In this document: in pieces, positions 58,841-64,000 of the stretch
Layout: each line of letters opens with the position of its first letter
Position numbering within the stretch: position 1 is the first letter of the stretch
Origin: Hydractinia symbiolongicarpus
Taxonomy: Eukaryota > Cnidaria > Hydrozoa > Anthoathecata > Hydractiniidae
Assembly: GCF_029227915.1 (NCBI RefSeq)
Contig: NC_079881.1
Span: 5,332,001 to 5,396,000, forward strand
Length of the DNA stretch: 64,000 nucleotides
Direction of reading: 5' to 3'
Program-made: the position numbers and the translations under genes
Notes under the pieces: model-generated
Seen by the model: the letters and a program-made list of their open reading frames with translations, nothing else
Told to the model about the DNA's origin: nothing
Databases searched by the model: none

Positions 58841-60800
58841 ACATGAACGGACAGGTACCTGTAGAAAGCCAATGAAATGTAGTTTTTGAGACTATCTTCA
58901 CTCCCTCTGCGCGCGTTAAACGTTAGAAGAACCATGGTGAAAAATCCGTCCGTTATTGTTGCAACAGTTGCGTCACATCTTCGTACCAACATGAATTTAA
59001 CCATAATCTTCCGATATTGATAGATTCCAAAGCATCTAATGCTGAAACGAATAACCATAGGAGGCGAATGGAATGATTTTGAAATTGGGCGTAATAATTA
59101 TGATCAATAAGACCTTTTCACTGAGAGAAATAGCATTCTTCCAAACTTGAAATGACTGCTGGAACTCTGCGTTGAAAGTGGGCACTGTACTTTTGCTTTA
59201 TTCAAAAATACCCGGGCGACAGAGGTTAACACAGTTTCAAAACATGGATTTGGAGATAATCTTCCGATATTACTAGGTTCCAACGCTTTTAATGCTAAAA
59301 CAGATGACCATTGGACGCAAGTGGAATGATTTTGAAAGTTGGCGTAGTTAGTAACGCCAAAGTAATTGAGACTTTTCCACTGCAAAAATTAACATTTTTC
59401 CAAAACTTGAAATGACTGCTGAAACTCTGCAGTAGGGTGGGACGCTGTTCTAGTGCTTTAGTAAAATATTAAGATGGATAATTCATTTTTCACTGTGGTA
59501 CTAATCCTAGCATTTAACGCGCGTCTCAAAACAACATTTGATTAGCTCTCTAACGATGCAAGTCTGTGTTACTACATTTGTGTCACATATTCACACCAAC
59601 AAGAATTCAGCAAGAGTATTTTGATATTACTAGGGTAAATTGCTTCTAATGCTGAACGAGTGAACTTGACACGCGAGTGAAATGATATTAAAACATTGGC
59701 GTAAAAACTGTGATAAAGGAGACCTCTTCACTGCGGGAAAGCACGTTGTTAGAAACTTAAAATGACTACTGTAACAAACAAAAATTCAGTGATAATCTTC
59801 CGATATTACTTGGCTCAATCGGCTTTAACTGTGAATCCACTGGCCAATTGTACGTGACTGAAATGAATTAAACTTTGGCGTGATAACTGCGATAATTGAG
59901 ACCATTCCACCGCGATAAAAGACATTCGTTCAAACATGGTATGGCTGCTTTAATTCGAAAGTGAAATTGGACGCTGCGCTTGATCAACAATTAAGATGAA
60001 TAACTCATTTCTCACTGCGGTAGACAGTTAGTTCCAAAAACTACATTTCATTGACTTTCTACTGGTACCAATCCGTTTGTGTTACAACACTTACGTCATA
60101 TATTAGTACCAACATAAATTTAGTGATCATCCTAAATCACATTTATTGCGCCAAAGTTAAAAATAAATTGACTCCCGTACCACGGTCAATCGTTTCACCG
60201 TTAAGACAGATGTAACCATGTGTATATGTGGATAACCATGTGAATATGTGGCGTAACAGTTGTAGACAATGAAATGTAGTTTTTAAAACTGTCTCCTATT
60301 CTTCGGCGCACGTTAAAGGCTAGGATTGGTACCATTGTGAAAAGTACTTATTCATCTTCATTTTTTAATACATCGCTAGCACAGCGCTCAATCTGGTGGC
60401 GGATTTCAAGCAGTCATTCCAAATTAGAAAGAATATTATTTCTCGCAGTGAAAAGCCTTCATTTATCAGAGTTATGGCGGTATAGCAAGGAAAGGTACCA
60501 TAGTGAAATTACTTATTCATCTTCATCAACGCGCAGCGAAAAATGACTGTTTATCTTAATTTTTGAAGAAAAGGCTACACAGTGCCCGATCCCGCTCTCC
60601 AATTTAAACAATTAATTCAAGTTTGGTTGAATATATTTCTCGCAGTGGAAAGGTCTCATTTAACACAGTCATTACGCCAAGGTTCTAAATCAATTCACTC
60701 GCGAACCATTTCCAATCGTTTCACCCTTATACCCGATGGAACAGAGTAATATCGGAAGATTATTACTAAATTCATGTTGGTAGGAATATGTGGCGGAACT
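58840..60800. repeat. Composite region of degenerate direct and inverted repeats
   Basis: The word gataatcttccgatattacta.gg recurs at about 59003, 59253 and 59790 (weaker at 59610), and in reverse complement at about 60748. Accompanying blocks recur at variable spacing: acttgaaatgactgctg.aactctgc (59147, 59407), gtggaatgattttgaaa.ttggcgta (59070, 59320), tttcactgcgagaaa, and acatttcattgac/caatgaaatgtag (58870, 60050, 60265). The first half is mostly direct and the last third mostly inverted, so the whole looks like a large foldback or nested element. Confidence 0.7.
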
Positions 60801-60821
60801 GTTGGAACACACACAGACCAG

Positions 60822-60960
60822 GGGCGGATCTAGGGTTAGGCAGCCTAGGCAATTGCTTAAGCCTAATTTGGTGACCTACTAGAGAAAAAATCTATAGATA
60901 GAACAATCTATAAAAAAACTAAATTATTTTTATAAATTTATTTTTGGCATCCGCCGATTT
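60822..60960. mobile_element. Possible hAT-type element end
   Basis: caggggcggatctaggg at 60823 resembles the terminal inverted repeat of many hAT-derived elements. The matching opposite end was not found, so only one end may remain. Confidence 0.3.
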
Positions 60961-61034
60961 CGACTTCATGATGATGCGGCGTTTTATCGATTTTTTATAT
61001 TTTACTCAAATAAGCAAACCCGGGGCGATCTTAG

Positions 61035-61195
61035 GCAAAATGTCGATTCGCCTAAAACGTCCGCGGGTTTTAAAGTTCCGAATAAATGAAAATCACAGAT
61101 GGAAGAAAAAACGCCTAAAACGTCCGCGGGTTTTCAAGTTCCAATGAATGAAATTCTTGAATGTGAAGAAAAAACGCCTAAAACGACCACGGGTA
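61035..61195. repeat. Tandem repeat, ~67-bp unit, three copies
   Basis: cgcctaaaacgtccgcgggtttt recurs at about 61040, 61110 and (as cgcctaaaacgaccacgggt) 61176, separated by aaagttcc-aatga and gaagaaaaa stretches. Frames through it are open (RLKRPRV repeats in one frame, EKTPKTSAG in another) up to 61447, but no known domain appears. Confidence 0.65.
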
Positions 61196-63003
61196 TGGTT
61201 ACATGGACAAGTGGATGTTTCTTTTTCAACATGGTTTACCTGGGTCAGGTCCAATTGCAGGGAGCACTTCAAATGGCTAGAATATCAAAGCAATTGTATG
61301 CTACCTAAGTTAAATGAAGAAGCTTTGAATTTGGAAACCCTTTCAGATATTGAAAGGATTGGAAATGCTGGAGGGAAATATTTTCGCCACGTGTGCCATG
61401 TTGTTGTCTCAAACCAAACCTTTATCTGCCTCTGCAAGAGACAATAAATTCATTGCTTTAAAGTAAGTAATACTTGAAATATTATAGTTTTAGCTGCTCC
61501 TGAATTTTAGGCACTTTTGTGTCAAGACCTATTCTTAAAAGTAGTAAACCACCAGATGTTCTTACAAAACATGTGATTAAAATCTTTTTCTTATCAAAAC
61601 AAAAGTTTTTTCACTTGACCTCGATCAAAAGTGTTGTTTGTTTATAAAAGCCCAATGCTAAACGAGATAATGTGTCCCTGTTAAGCAGGTACACATTACA
61701 ATTTCAAAAAACTTTCTGTTCTCTAAGAAATCGATGTATACAGTATGAGATATACTTAAACATCAAAACCTCGTCCCACCGCCAAATTTATGCGTTTAGC
61801 ATATACTTTTTTATTGTGATTGTCCCTAAGAACTTTGACTTTGTGGGAACTTTTAAACAGTGCATTTTATATACAACACCCCACTGCTCATTTTAAAACA
61901 TTTAGGAACGTGAGAAGATCTCTTTAACTTCCCCATGTTACTTTTATTTGTAATAAAATTGCTAAAAAAATAATAATGAAGCAATACCTAATCTAAGAAT
62001 AGTCCAAGTTTGTTTTATAATATTTCTTATTCTCATCTTGTTGAGCAATACAAAGTATATAATTTTGTTTTAGGATAAGATATTTTGATGTCACCCTGGA
62101 ATCTATGATGAATATTCTTCTGACAACGAAAATCACCATCAATTACAGAAGATTTGTTCTGAATCCTTATCATATATATTGGAAAACTGTAAACAATGGA
62201 TCTGGTATAATCCACAAAATTGGTGAAAAAAATTAATCAAGATAACTTGTGAATATTCAAGTAAATCATAGAAATGATTTTCACATAAAACAATACAGAT
62301 CGAAACAAGAATTGCATGTTAAAGGACGTTCTGTTACAGACTGTAAACTAATCAAAATGTCATGTTAACTTATGCATATGAGTAGGATTTGTATGTGTGT
62401 TGCTTTTTATATGAAAATCTTCAGAATTGGCCTATAGTTACTAAAACTTTCCTAAAGATTTTACAGTATTAAAATATTTTTCAAACATAGTTGACAGGGA
62501 CTTGCGAGGGTAAATAATATACAGACATGTTAAATGTTTTGATGTTGATGATGCCTTACTGTTGTGGGAATTTCATAACATTAAAATTAATGTTTAATAG
62601 AAATTGGTGCAAAACTACACCAGAACCCTAATACTAAACTGTATTAACTTCATGAAGAAAAAATCAATTTTTATTATTTTTAAAGTATGCAGGATGTAAG
62701 AGTGTAAAATAAATTATTGTCAAAATAAGAAAACTGAAAGCTAAAAGTGTGGAAGAGAACCTCAGGCCAAAGTAAAATGTGATAACATATGAACATTTGT
62801 TTTACATTCTTTACATTGACTTTATACATCACATAATACCTATTTAAGCTGTAGTAATGAGACATATGTCACAAATATGAAATTTACCTACAAGATCGTT
62901 CAGTTTCAAACTCTGTAGGCACACAAAACAAATTCCAATCATTTTTCATGTGAATTGAAACGAAAAGCTTGTGTTCCACTTTAATTTAGCATTTCAACAA
63001 TGG
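61196..63003. other. Intergenic, nothing recognised
   Basis: An ORF at 61148-61447 continues from the 67-bp repeats and contains a few Cys (FRHVCHVVV...FICLCK), but no family is evident. The rest is AT-rich without features. Confidence 0.45.
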
Positions 63004-63184
63004 TTAAACAAACCATCGGATTTTTTTATACCAACAAGTTTTTTGTATCAATCGGGTAATGATTAACCTGAAAGCTTTCTTGCTCATCCTTTGATCATAA
63101 ATGCTTTTAAGGTCGTTCATTATCATCATTTTCATGCAATAAAACAGCGTTCTTCCACATGTGGCTAGAAGGGAATAGCACATC

Positions 63185-64000
63185 TCATGAGCAAACAGTG
63201 AGACTTGCTGTTTTTGACTTCCGTAGTCCGTCACAAGTAGTTGGGTGGACTACAGCTCTGTTAAAAAGTCGACTTATTTTTGTTCGAATTCTTGAAAGTC
63301 TGAAATAGTACAGAAAAGGATCCAACAGTGGATTTAAAAAGAAAATGCAAATTGTAATAGGTTCTGCATACGTTGCTAAAAACGTTTTTTGAACTATCAA
63401 GTTACGGCAAATAACGCAGACGCTCATTGGTAAGTAACATAAAATAAATGTGACTAAAATTTTCAATCCAGTTTTAGCTGACTTTTTCTTCGTTTTTAAA
63501 ATATCTATCTGGTTGGAACTACTACTGGTTACGTTTTTGCACATTCCTTTTATCTGAAAATATATCTTAATATGCATTAATGATATTATAACACATGAAG
63601 AAAGCCCAATCGTGCCAGCTATGTGCTCAAATATGCTCCAATAGTCTTTGTTCAGTGCAGCGAATGGAGTAACCAATGTAATTGTAAACATCCATAGTCC
63701 AGCAACGAGAATAAACGCTCTTCTATTGGTAACATGCCTGTCATAAAAGAACGGATGGATAATTGACATATATATATCAACAGTAATGCAACCTATTTTG
63801 AACAGTGACCATCCAGCTAAAATATTTCCTCCAGTTATTAAGACTTTCCAAAGAAGACAATCTAATTTTGATTGGGACATTGACAATATCCACATTGTAC
63901 ACCAAGCTGGTGTCCATACCAGACCAAGTAATAGATCACTGGTTGACAAGAATGTGTACATAATTTCGCTTGGAAAGTAATGCCGCGTATACTTGATAAC
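63185..64000 (-). CDS. Class A (rhodopsin-like) GPCR, N-terminally cut by the window edge
   Basis: An open frame of about 271 codons runs from the right edge to the stop at 63185-63187, with no intron visible. It covers TM2 (LSTSDLLLGLVW, the conserved Asp2.50), TM3 with a Cys at its start and DIYMSIIHP in place of the usual DRYxxI..P, and TM4 (LVAGLWMFTI). It continues with TM5, a short basic third loop (LKTKKKSAKTGLKI), TM6 (FILCYLP for CWLP) and TM7 (NPLLDPFLYYF for NPxxY). The tail is about 30 residues, with RLSRIRTKISRLF as helix 8. TM1 lies beyond the edge. Ligand cannot be inferred. Cnidarians carry many such single-exon amine/opsin/peptide-like receptors. The lack of a TM7 Lys in the motif region argues against an opsin, but alignment would be needed. 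Confidence 0.88.
   Translation of the reverse strand, partial: VIKYTRHYFPSEIMYTFLSTSDLLLGLVWTPAWCTMWILSMSQSKLDCLLWKVLITGGNILAGWSLFKIGCITVDIYMSIIHPFFYDRHVTNRRAFILVAGLWMFTITLVTPFAALNKDYWSIFEHIAGTIGLSSCVIISLMHIKIYFQIKGMCKNVTSSSSNQIDILKTKKKSAKTGLKILVTFILCYLPMSVCVICRNLIVQKTFLATYAEPITICIFFLNPLLDPFLYYFRLSRIRTKISRLFNRAVVHPTTCDGLRKSKTASLTVCS

Overview
The window is AT-rich animal DNA. Genes are split into many exons with GT-AG introns, and the space between them is full of degraded mobile elements. Survivin, NPL4, a polycystin-1-type receptor, Ly6 and ShKT secreted proteins, BEL/Pao and Ginger-like elements and PLE-type hammerhead motifs together fit a cnidarian, possibly a hydrozoan. The species is an inference; no marker gene is present.

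Layout. 1-11029 (minus): the middle of a polycystin-1-like receptor (WSC, unassigned modules, LDLa, PKD repeats, start of REJ), running off the left edge. Its introns hold a non-LTR retrotransposon scrap. 13.9-16.0 kb: a decayed BEL/Pao polyprotein, then a 19-bp tandem array and a tRNA-like SINE. 17.3-18.35 kb: an inverted-repeat (MITE-like) element. 20.0-20.16 kb: a perfect 39-bp inverted repeat carrying a hammerhead-ribozyme-like core. 20.2-24.5 kb (plus): a divergent NCKX-type cation/calcium exchanger in three exons. 26.0-27.0 kb (minus): a complete three-exon Ly6/uPAR secreted protein, with a broken mirror-image copy at 27.95-29.1 kb. 30.5-32.2 kb (plus): a small secreted ShKT-domain protein. 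33.6-34.9 kb (minus): complete survivin (BIRC5-like). 36858-42876: a ~6-kb DNA transposon of Ginger type with TIRs and a 4-bp target duplication. It encodes an integrase fused through in-phase exons to GPY/F, CXC, cysteine-protease-like and PHD modules. 46.2-55.7 kb (plus): complete NPL4 (NPLOC4) in 17 exons, with an intronic minisatellite. 56.9-61.4 kb: foldback and composite repeats. 63.2-64.0 kb (minus): the C-terminal part of a class A GPCR.

The host genes are unrelated housekeeping or surface functions: calcium exchange, p97/Cdc48 cofactor, mitosis/apoptosis, receptors and secreted cysteine-rich proteins. I see no operon-like linkage. Exon borders were read by eye from reading frame and splice signals. 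Where I list exons, the phases were checked by hand across every junction, and coordinates may be off by 1-2 bases.
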